Of a stretch of DNA of 8,046 nucleotides, positions 1 through 5,663 are shown piece after piece. Position numbers and translations under genes: made by a program. The stretch spans positions 1 to 8,046 of the forward strand of contig CACVAR010000083.1 of assembly GCA_902727905.1 (NCBI GenBank), given 5' to 3'. The notes beneath the pieces are model-generated. The model was not told where the DNA came from, did no database searches, and saw only the letters and a program-made list of their open reading frames with translations. This stretch comes from an uncultured Sulfurovum sp. (GTDB taxonomy: Bacteria; Campylobacterota; Campylobacteria; Campylobacterales; Sulfurovaceae). Numbering within the stretch: the stretch's first letter is position 1; the number at the start of each line of letters is the position of its first letter.

Positions 1-1078
1 CAACACTTGCCCCATTCGATACAGCTTTAAGATGAATAGCCAATGTTCCAGCCAATCGTTCTTCGGTTGGGGTAGGAATAATTTTATCAATCAAAGACTT
101 TCTACTAGCACCGACTAAAACTTCACAGCCAAACTTTTTAAAATGTCCCATGTTTTTTATAAGCATTACATTATGTTCTAAAGTTTTACCAAAACCTATT
201 CCCACATCAAGTATAAGATCTCCTCGTTTCATTCCTAAAGACTCACATTTTGTTATGCGTTCTTCAAAAAACTCTGAGACTTCTACCATTACATCTTCAT
301 AAGTAGGATTGTCTTGCATATTTTGTGGTGTTCCCTGCATATGCATAATACAAAGTTTAGCATCATGCTCTACAGCGAGTTTTACTACCTCATCATTAGC
401 AGCACCTGTAATGTCATTTACAAAATTAAAACCTGACTCTAATGCATAACTAATAACAGAAGGGGTATAAGAATCAATGGAAAAAGAAACTTCTTCATAG
501 AGCTTTTCTAATTTAATAGCATCACAAATATCTTTAATACGTTCTAGCTCTTCTTCTTGACTCACTACATCAGCATTTGGTCTACTTGAAACAGCACCTA
601 TGTCAATAATTTTTGCACCATCAGCTATCATCTGCTTGATTTGTTTAATAGCATCACCTTTCACAAACCTAGAACCAGCAAAAAAACTATCATCATTAGC
701 ATTAATGACCCCCATTATTCGAATGGGATACTCTTTAATTTTTAAAAATTCTTGTAACTCTTGAGCCAATTTTTTCAATCCAAAAGGTTGTGCCAACTCT
801 TTTTTAGACAACACTTCCATATGTTTACGCGTTCCCACTAAAAGACAATCATAAGTCTCTTTTTCACAAGTAATTACCCCTGAAGGAGTAGCCAATTCAG
901 CACCAATACTCAAAGCATCTTGTTTCAAGATATTCGCTGCTGGTGTTTTTAAATCTTTGATGAAAAAGTAGAGTAATTCCATTTTTTTCGCCATAATAGA
1001 GACTCCCCCACCATGGACTTTTAAATCTTTTAAAAACTTCTGCTTATCATTTATCTCATTCAATTGGTAGATATTCAT
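1..1078 (-). CDS. folP: Dihydropteroate synthase, C-terminus cut by window edge
   Basis: Condenses 6-hydroxymethyl-dihydropterin pyrophosphate with p-aminobenzoate to dihydropteroate, a cytosolic step of folate synthesis and the sulfonamide target. I translated 359 codons by hand; the frame stays open to the left edge. Family landmarks, in order: MGVIN at 122-126 followed by DDSFF (canonical MGxxNxTPDSF), DIGAVSSRP at 159-167 (canonical loop DIGGESTRP), VNDIT around 220-224, DVGIGFGK at 291-298 and GASRKS at 323-328. Only the C-terminal R-x-HDV helix is missing. The first ~115 residues are an extra N-terminal domain containing NILKQDALSIGAE and a VGTRK segment; similar extensions occur, as I recall, in DHPS of Campylobacterota, some Clostridia and archaea. 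The ATG at 1076-1078 lies one base after the holB stop, with a purine-rich AAGAGATAGG just upstream, so it is the distal gene of the operon. Identification is firm; the two altered loops deserve attention. Confidence 0.93.
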   Translation of the reverse strand, partial: MNIYQLNEINDKQKFLKDLKVHGGGVSIMAKKMELLYFFIKDLKTPAANILKQDALSIGAELATPSGVITCEKETYDCLLVGTRKHMEVLSKKELAQPFGLKKLAQELQEFLKIKEYPIRIMGVINANDDSFFAGSRFVKGDAIKQIKQMIADGAKIIDIGAVSSRPNADVVSQEEELERIKDICDAIKLEKLYEEVSFSIDSYTPSVISYALESGFNFVNDITGAANDEVVKLAVEHDAKLCIMHMQGTPQNMQDNPTYEDVMVEVSEFFEERITKCESLGMKRGDLILDVGIGFGKTLEHNVMLIKNMGHFKKFGCEVLVGASRKSLIDKIIPTPTEERLAGTLAIHLKAVSNGASV

Positions 1079-1079
1079 C

Positions 1080-1712
1080 CTATCTCTTTTTCTTCGCTAA
1101 GAGTTTTAAAAGTAAAACATTTAAAACAAAAGTAACCGGAGAACCAACATCTAGAGCTTTAACACAGTCTGAAAAAACTTTTAATGTACTTTCATCTAAA
1201 TTATATTTTTCAGACTTCATCGCATTCAATGAAATTTTTTCTACTAAAACTCTACATTCTGCACTTGAAATACGTGTATTCTCTTGAACAAACTCATACA
1301 CTTTCGCAAGATTCAGATTTTCTAAATCTAAAGAAAAAGTTTCTTCTATAACGTTGTCATGTAAAAGCGTTATGGGCAGACGAGATTGAATGGTGTCAAG
1401 TAATGCAGACTTGGACTCGGTAATTAATATAAAGGCTTTGTTACGTGGGGGTTCTTCTAAAATTTTTAGTAATCGATTTTGAGAAACATCAGAAAATTTT
1501 GGGGCTATTAGTATAATGTAATTTAAATTCTCAGAAGCAATATATGCTTTTTCTATGACATTTTGAGCATGTTCAACCAAAAACTCTTTTGGCTTACCTT
1601 TGTCATCTTCACTTCTTATAACAGTAAAAAGTTCAGTTGTTCTTTTAGCTTCTAACGCTTTCAAAACAGCATCAGCTTGATGTGTTATGATAATTCCAGA
1701 AGCCAAATGCAT
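1080..1712 (-). CDS. holB: DNA polymerase III delta-prime subunit, short Campylobacterota form
   Basis: 210-residue protein recognised by the delta-prime signature QNRLLKILEEPP at residues 78-89, then FILITES and a sensor-like LLDTIQSRLPI at about 104-114 (canonical IRSRC/IQSRC). Delta-prime is the stator subunit of the clamp loader that places the beta sliding clamp on primed DNA. The protein is much shorter than E. coli HolB (334 residues): there is no Walker A P-loop and no four-cysteine zinc module, and the C-terminal collar domain is short. H. pylori has a protein of similar size in the same position (HP1231, from memory). The ATG at 1710-1712 follows the hobA stop by three bases, with GGA about nine bases upstream as a modest ribosome site, so translation is probably coupled to hobA. 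The replication role fits its neighbour hobA. The family is convincing; full clamp-loader function is inferred. Confidence 0.85.
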   Translation of the reverse strand: MHLASGIIITHQADAVLKALEAKRTTELFTVIRSEDDKGKPKEFLVEHAQNVIEKAYIASENLNYIILIAPKFSDVSQNRLLKILEEPPRNKAFILITESKSALLDTIQSRLPITLLHDNVIEETFSLDLENLNLAKVYEFVQENTRISSAECRVLVEKISLNAMKSEKYNLDESTLKVFSDCVKALDVGSPVTFVLNVLLLKLLAKKKR

Positions 1713-1715
1713 AGA

Positions 1716-2261
1716 CTAGTCCAAACTTATGTCGCCAAATAGTGAAGCATCTATGGTTTTATTAAAAAGTTTAAAAAGTTGAATCAATTTAATATCCAAT
1801 GAGGAACCAGCTTTTTTCAAGTAAAAAGAGTTAGGAACATCTCCATCAATAATCCATAAAAGATTCTCATCATTTCTAAATGCAAATTTAGAATAAATAC
1901 TTTCGGCTGAACCAATATACCAAATAAAATAACCATTAGGATAAGAGATTTCTAACATATCTTCAAGTAAATCTAACTCTTGTGTATTTTTCATCTTAAC
2001 AAGATTAGGAAACATAGACTTTAAAGTATAAACAGGTAGAAATGGTCGTTCATTTTGCAGATTATTAATTTTAGAGGCAACATACTTTGCGTACCATGAT
2101 TGTTTATCATCCGTTAAAAGAAGTATGGTTTGACCTTCAATAATCTTGCTGACAGCGTTCTGAACAACTGGAACCCAATCATATCGACACTCTTCCATCC
2201 ATGAAAAAGAGGAATCTTCTTCTCGAATGGTATCAAGTGTCCAGCTTAAAATTGGTGCCAT
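1716..2261 (-). CDS. hobA: DnaA initiator-associating factor HobA
   Basis: 181-residue protein that I recognise as HobA by overall pattern: SFSWMEECRYDWVP near residues 18-31, an LLLTDDKQSWYAKY strand-helix at 47-60, RPFLPVYTLKSMFPNL at 72-87, YFIWYIG at 111-117, LLWIIDG at 134-140 and LDIKLIQLFKLFNKT at 155-169. In H. pylori, HobA is a tetrameric SIS-fold protein, structurally related to E. coli DiaA, that binds DnaA domain I and promotes assembly of the initiator complex at oriC; it is essential there. It is largely restricted to Campylobacterota, so it is the best taxonomic marker in the window. It sits four bases after lysC and three before holB. The upstream AAGTAG is a weak ribosome site, suggesting translational coupling to lysC. 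No origin-like DnaA-box cluster was seen, so it acts in trans. Confidence 0.92.
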   Translation of the reverse strand: MAPILSWTLDTIREEDSSFSWMEECRYDWVPVVQNAVSKIIEGQTILLLTDDKQSWYAKYVASKINNLQNERPFLPVYTLKSMFPNLVKMKNTQELDLLEDMLEISYPNGYFIWYIGSAESIYSKFAFRNDENLLWIIDGDVPNSFYLKKAGSSLDIKLIQLFKLFNKTIDASLFGDISLD

Positions 2262-2265
2262 TGAA

Positions 2266-3471
2266 CTACTTGTCTAAATTATAAGCAGCATGTAAAGTAC
2301 GTACTGCAAGTTCTGCATATTTCTCTGCGACAATCATAGAAACTTTAATCTCTGAGGTTGAAATCATTTCAATATTGATATTTTCTTTAGCCAAAGCACA
2401 AAATGCTGTAGCAGCCACACCAGCATGAGACTTCATTCCCACACCAACAACAGACACTTTACAAACAGAATCATCTAAGTCCATACTACCAATGTCATGA
2501 TCAAATGCTTCCATAATTTCTCTTGCATTATCTATTTCAGAAGCTGGAACGGTAAAGCCTAGATTGGTTGCGCCTTGTGTTGAAGCATTTTGAATAATCA
2601 TGTCAACATTTACATTTTTCTCTGCCAATGTTGAAAAAATTTCAGCAGCAATGCCAGGTTTGTCTGAAACCTCTCTAAGGCTTACTCTTGCTTGATTTCT
2701 ATCTACGGCTATACCACTTACTAAAACTGCTTCCATCTCTTCTGTCTCCTCACCAATTACTGTTCCCTCTGCATCTGAGAATGAACTTTTTGCTATCATC
2801 TTTACATTTAATTTTTTTGCTAACTCTACTGAACGATTTTGTAAAACCTTTGCTCCTAGTGAAGCCAGTTCTAACATTTCATCATATGAAATAAAATCCA
2901 TTTTTTTTGCTTTTGGCTCAATACGTGGATCTGTAGTATAAATACCATCTACATCAGAATAAATCTCACAAGCATCAGCATTTAAAGCACCTGCAACAGC
3001 AACAGCTGAAAGATCAGACCCCCCACGCCCTAAGGTTGTTACTGAACCAGTAGCATTAATTCCTTGAAAACCAGAAACAATTACTACTTTCCCAGCAGCA
3101 ACCTCATCTTGCATTGCTTTAGGGTCAATGGATTCAATTCTTGCATAGGTATGTTCATCATCTGTTAAAATTCCAGCTTGACGACCAGTCATGGCTATGG
3201 CAGGAATACCTTTCTCTTCTAAAGCAATAGCTAGTAGTGCAGCTGTCACACGTTCACCAGAACTTAATAGCATATCCATCTCACGCTTAGAGGGATTGTT
3301 TGAGAAATGTTTTGCAAAGTCTGTAAGCTTGTTTGTCTCACCACTCATTGCTGAAACAACCACAACAATATCATCACCGGCTTCTTTTGCTTTCGCTACT
3401 CTATTTGCTACATTTCCAATACGTTCTAAGTCACCAACACTTGTTCCACCGTACTTATGCACTATTAACAT
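2266..3471 (-). CDS. lysC: Aspartate kinase, ACT-regulated
   Basis: 401-residue aspartokinase, phosphorylating L-aspartate to 4-aspartyl phosphate as the committed step to lysine, diaminopimelate, methionine and threonine. The N-terminal amino-acid kinase domain (about 1-245) shows KYGGTSVG at 6-13, SSGERVTA at 70-77, GFQGINATG at 134-142, the nucleotide-site GRGGSDLSA at 148-156 and YSDVDGIYTTDPR at 171-183. Two C-terminal ACT repeats follow (about 260-330 and 338-401), with DKPGIAAEIFS at 270-280 and GVGMKSHAGVAATAF at 343-357; these normally bind lysine and/or threonine for feedback inhibition. Length is normal for the monofunctional class. The ATG at 3469-3471 lies inside the end of nudH, overlapping it by 17 bases, and AAGGA at 3482-3486 (minus strand, about 10 bases upstream) is a good ribosome site. 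No lysine riboswitch is possible here because the upstream sequence is coding. Confidence 0.97.
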   Translation of the reverse strand: MLIVHKYGGTSVGDLERIGNVANRVAKAKEAGDDIVVVVSAMSGETNKLTDFAKHFSNNPSKREMDMLLSSGERVTAALLAIALEEKGIPAIAMTGRQAGILTDDEHTYARIESIDPKAMQDEVAAGKVVIVSGFQGINATGSVTTLGRGGSDLSAVAVAGALNADACEIYSDVDGIYTTDPRIEPKAKKMDFISYDEMLELASLGAKVLQNRSVELAKKLNVKMIAKSSFSDAEGTVIGEETEEMEAVLVSGIAVDRNQARVSLREVSDKPGIAAEIFSTLAEKNVNVDMIIQNASTQGATNLGFTVPASEIDNAREIMEAFDHDIGSMDLDDSVCKVSVVGVGMKSHAGVAATAFCALAKENINIEMISTSEIKVSMIVAEKYAELAVRTLHAAYNLDK

Positions 3472-3949
3472 CGACTATATGTCCTTCTTTTACAAAATGG
3501 TCTATGACACGTCTATAAACATGTCGTTTAAAATAAGTTGCTTTACGTAGCAACTGTTTATACTCTACATAATTGTAGTCTTCAAATTCTGGTTCATGGT
3601 AACTCTCAAGATCAATCTTTGCATCATCCCGTAATTTAACTAAAAAATATTTTTGTGTTTGTCCATCAAATGGATACATTTTACGAGACTTTCCACCTTT
3701 TGGAAAATCATAAGAAATCCAATATGGATATTCTGCAATTATATCAACAGCACAACATCCTATCTCTTCCTCTAACTCTCGAATCAAAGCTTCAGCAGGT
3801 GTTTCACCTTCGTCAATTCCACCCTGAGGAAATTGCCATGTGTTCCGAACATCGGAACGTTTACCTAAAAAAAATTCACATTTCTGTGGATAATTTGAAG
3901 AGAGTATAACAGCTGCGACATTTGGGCGATATCGCTTTTCTGTCTGCAT
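3455..3949 (-). CDS. rppH: RNA pyrophosphohydrolase / dinucleoside polyphosphate hydrolase (Nudix)
   Basis: 164-residue Nudix hydrolase. RppH/NudH removes pyrophosphate from the 5' triphosphate of transcripts, starting 5'-end-dependent decay, and can split diadenosine polyphosphates. The start RYRPNVAAVIL (6-16) is typical of the RppH/IalA subfamily, as is WQFPQGGIDEGE at 38-49. The Nudix box GX5EX7REUXEEXGU is complete at residues 43-65, with the metal-binding RELEEE at 57-62. A YWISYDFP element and a C-terminal YKxLLRKATYFKRHVYRRVI segment also match. It is the promoter-proximal gene of the leftward operon, and its last 17 bases overlap lysC, as in the nudH-lysC pair of H. pylori (HP1228-HP1229). 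The ATG at 3947-3949 has only a weak purine-rich AGAAGAG upstream. The symbol nudH is a synonym. Substrate preference between capped/triphosphate RNA and Ap4A cannot be read from sequence. Confidence 0.94.
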   Translation of the reverse strand: MQTEKRYRPNVAAVILSSNYPQKCEFFLGKRSDVRNTWQFPQGGIDEGETPAEALIRELEEEIGCCAVDIIAEYPYWISYDFPKGGKSRKMYPFDGQTQKYFLVKLRDDAKIDLESYHEPEFEDYNYVEYKQLLRKATYFKRHVYRRVIDHFVKEGHIVDVNSA

Positions 3950-3980
3950 TTTTATTACTCTTCTTTCATCATTATTTCGC

Positions 3981-3986
3981 TAAAAT
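3981..3986 (+). promoter_or_regulatory. Candidate -10 element for hemW
   Basis: TAAAAT preceded by GC, in an otherwise T-rich stretch, fits the extended -10 of the main sigma factor in Campylobacterota, where a conserved -35 is usually lacking. A start near 3993 would give a leader of about 27 bases before the hemW TTG. Pattern match only. Confidence 0.42.
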
Positions 3987-3990
3987 TCTA
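3985..3990 (-). promoter_or_regulatory. Candidate -10 element for the nudH-lysC-hobA-holB-folP operon
   Basis: Read on the minus strand this is TAGAAT, preceded by GTT, and would give transcription starting near 3978 with a leader of about 30 bases before the nudH ATG. It overlaps the plus-strand TAAAAT by two bases, so the two promoters would share DNA. Pattern match only. Confidence 0.33.
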
Positions 3991-4019
3991 ACAAAATCCT
4001 CATTAATGGTCGGTGAAAA

Positions 4020-5075
4020 TTGCTCTTATATATACATATCCCTTATTGTGACTCAAAGTGTCATTACTGTTCATTTAACTCCTATGTTGACAAATTTGAT
4101 ACGCGCAAGGATTATATGATTTCTTTAGAAAAGCAATTAAAATATGAATTAAAACATTTTAATGTTCAGGCGAATGAAATCGAAACCATTTTTATAGGTG
4201 GAGGAACACCCTCTACTGTTAATCCAGAACTTTATAAACCCATCTTTAATATCTTGAAACCTTTACTGAAAAAAGATGCTGAAGTAACTTCAGAAGCGAA
4301 TCCAAACTCTGCTACAAAAGAGTGGCTTCAAGGCATGTATAATTTAGGTGTAAATAGAATCTCATTTGGTGTACAAAGTTTTAATGAAAGTAAACTCAAA
4401 GCCCTTAACAGAGCTCATTCACCAGAACAAGCCAAATTAGCCGTAGAAACTGCCTCTAAAATTGGTTTTCAAAACCTCTCACTTGACCTCATCTATAACT
4501 ATAAAGGTGACACAGAAGAACTTTTAAAACATGATATTAATGAAGCATTTAAACTCCCTATTAATCATATATCTGCTTATGAACTCACCATTGAAAGTGG
4601 TACAAAGTTTGCCTCTACACCAACCGTTCGACAAGAAGATGATGAACTGGCTTTTTTTGTTGCTAGAGAAATTACATCAAGAGGTTTTAAGCACTATGAA
4701 ATTTCAAACTTTGGAACGTACCAAAGTGAGCATAACAAAGGTTACTGGAACTTAAAAAACTATATGGGTGTTGGTTCAGGTGCTGTTGGTTTTAAACAAA
4801 ATATTCGCTACTATCCAAACACAAACATTGATGCCTATATCAAAGAGCCTTTAACAATTGAAGAAGAACCTTTAACCGATGAGGAACTATTAACTGAAAA
4901 ACTATTTTTAGGACTACGTTCAAACATAGGGATTCATGAAAATATTTTAGATAAAGAAATGCAAAAACGTGCTAACTTTTTAGTTGAAAAAAAGAAACTG
5001 ATAAAAGAAAATACAAACTATAAAAACCTAAATTATTTTATAGCTGATGAGCTTGTATTGTATATTTTAGGTTAA
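4020..5075 (+). CDS. hemW: HemW-like heme chaperone (radical SAM, formerly HemN-like)
   Basis: 351-residue radical SAM protein. The [4Fe-4S] motif is C10-x3-C14-x2-C17, starting YIHIPYC. True coproporphyrinogen dehydrogenase HemN has a further cysteine (CxxxCxxCxC); here the residues after C17 are S-F-N, as in HemW. Other HemW traits: GGGTPS at 60-65, SEANPNS at 91-97, RISFGVQSFNESKLKALNR at 113-131, and HNKGYW at 238-243, matching the HNxxYW element implicated in heme binding. HemW binds heme and supplies it to membrane cytochromes rather than making it. The start is TTG at 4020-4022: an in-frame TGA lies at 4014-4016 and the next ATG (residue 33) would remove the cluster motif. A GGTGA sits very close upstream. 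It is transcribed divergently from nudH. The usual DLIYGLPGQT is altered to DLIYNYKGDT (156-165). A distant HemN activity is unlikely but not excluded. Confidence 0.88.
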   Translation: MLLYIHIPYCDSKCHYCSFNSYVDKFDTRKDYMISLEKQLKYELKHFNVQANEIETIFIGGGTPSTVNPELYKPIFNILKPLLKKDAEVTSEANPNSATKEWLQGMYNLGVNRISFGVQSFNESKLKALNRAHSPEQAKLAVETASKIGFQNLSLDLIYNYKGDTEELLKHDINEAFKLPINHISAYELTIESGTKFASTPTVRQEDDELAFFVAREITSRGFKHYEISNFGTYQSEHNKGYWNLKNYMGVGSGAVGFKQNIRYYPNTNIDAYIKEPLTIEEEPLTDEELLTEKLFLGLRSNIGIHENILDKEMQKRANFLVEKKKLIKENTNYKNLNYFIADELVLYILG

Positions 5076-5101
5076 TTTAGCTACTTCCGATAGTAGTAAA
5101 T
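5075..5101 (+). terminator. Possible 3' hairpin after hemW, no U-tract
   Basis: A near-perfect inverted repeat begins at the hemW stop codon: ATTTA (5075-5079), a bulged G, CTAC (5081-5084), an 8-base loop, then GTAG (5093-5096) and TAAAT (5097-5101). It is AT-rich and is followed by CCCC rather than a run of T, so it is not a standard intrinsic terminator; it could be a weak terminator or an mRNA 3'-end stabiliser. Confidence 0.3.
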
Positions 5102-5136
5102 CCCCTTAAAGTATCTCCCTCTTAATCTTTTATAGG

Positions 5137-5142
5137 TAAAAT
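5137..5142 (+). promoter_or_regulatory. Candidate -10 element for the tatB-tatC-queA operon
   Basis: TAAAAT in the context TATAGG-TAAAAT-AC lies 29 bases before the tatB ATG, giving a leader of roughly 23 bases. No clear -35 is seen, which is normal in Campylobacterota. The rest of the 96-base gap (5076-5171) holds only the hairpin after hemW and the ribosome site. Confidence 0.45.
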
Positions 5143-5158
5143 ACAATAATTAACAAAA

Positions 5159-5164
5159 AAGGGA
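5159..5164 (+). promoter_or_regulatory. Ribosome binding site of tatB
   Basis: AAGGGA seven bases before the ATG at 5172 is a good Shine-Dalgarno match and fixes that start. An ATG at 5164-5166 overlaps it but is out of frame and has no ribosome site of its own. Confidence 0.6.
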
Positions 5165-5171
5165 TGCCTAT

Positions 5172-5663
5172 ATGTTTGGATTAGGTTTTATGGAAATACT
5201 CTTTATTGCGATAGTTGCAATAATCTTTTTAGGACCAGATAAGTTACCTGGTGCTATGGTTGACATAGCAAAATTTATTAAAAGTGCAAAAAATGCCATT
5301 ACTGATGCAAAGCAATCTTTAAATGAAGAAGTAAACCTTGATGAACTAAAGCGTGAAGCATTAGGGTATAAAGAACAACTCGATAAAGCAACAGAAGAGT
5401 TACAAGGTTTTAAAAACTTGAATCCGATGAATGACCTTAAAGAAGCTGCTGATTTAGGTTCTGTCAAAGATAATTTTGAAAGACTAACACAAAGAGAACC
5501 TGAGGCAGAAGGGACACAAGTTGAAGCAAAACAAAGTGAAGAGATTACCTTTAAAAAGAAGACCGTAAGTGACCCAACACTTGGAGAAGTGAAAAAAGAG
5601 AATAAAGCACTAAAAAAAGAAGCTAAAAAGAAAGTTGAAGAAGACCAAGCAGGTGACAACTAA
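5172..5663 (+). CDS. tatB: Sec-independent translocase subunit TatB
   Basis: 163-residue single-span membrane protein of the twin-arginine pathway, which exports folded, often cofactor-bearing proteins such as hydrogenases and molybdoenzymes. The N-terminus MFGLGFMEILFI enters a transmembrane helix at about 4-20, then the hinge GPDKLP at 21-26, an amphipathic helix to about residue 50, and a long charged helical tail rich in K and E. The FGxGFxELL start and the long tail favour TatB over TatA. TatB forms the substrate-receptor complex with TatC. Its TAA stop shares one base with the tatC ATG (TAATG), so translation is coupled. No tatA is in the window; it is presumably elsewhere, as in other Campylobacterota. 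The lysine-rich last ~35 residues are low complexity. Assignment as TatB rests on the tail and the partner gene. Confidence 0.92.
   Translation: MFGLGFMEILFIAIVAIIFLGPDKLPGAMVDIAKFIKSAKNAITDAKQSLNEEVNLDELKREALGYKEQLDKATEELQGFKNLNPMNDLKEAADLGSVKDNFERLTQREPEAEGTQVEAKQSEEITFKKKTVSDPTLGEVKKENKALKKEAKKKVEEDQAGDN

Noticed and set aside
2688..3550. Plus-strand frames of 61-119 codons over lysC
   Set aside because: Shadows of lysC: Leu/Ser-rich translations without family features, overlapping a firmly identified gene.
3655..4119. Plus-strand frames of 84 and 65 codons over nudH and the start of hemW
   Set aside because: They overlap recognised genes in other frames and carry no family signal; the second matters only as a possible competitor for hemW initiation.
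4020..5075. Calling this gene hemN (oxygen-independent coproporphyrinogen III oxidase)
   Set aside because: The cluster motif is CxxxCxxC followed by S-F-N, without the additional cysteine of true HemN, and the HNxxYW element of HemW is present.
5168..5659. 163-codon open frame antisense to tatB
   Set aside because: It mirrors tatB almost exactly, is Ser/Phe-rich and low in information, has no ribosome site, and the plus-strand frame is a clear TatB.
5172..5663. Calling this gene tatA
   Set aside because: The long charged tail, the FGxGFxE N-terminus and direct coupling to tatC fit TatB better; TatA is usually 50-90 residues.
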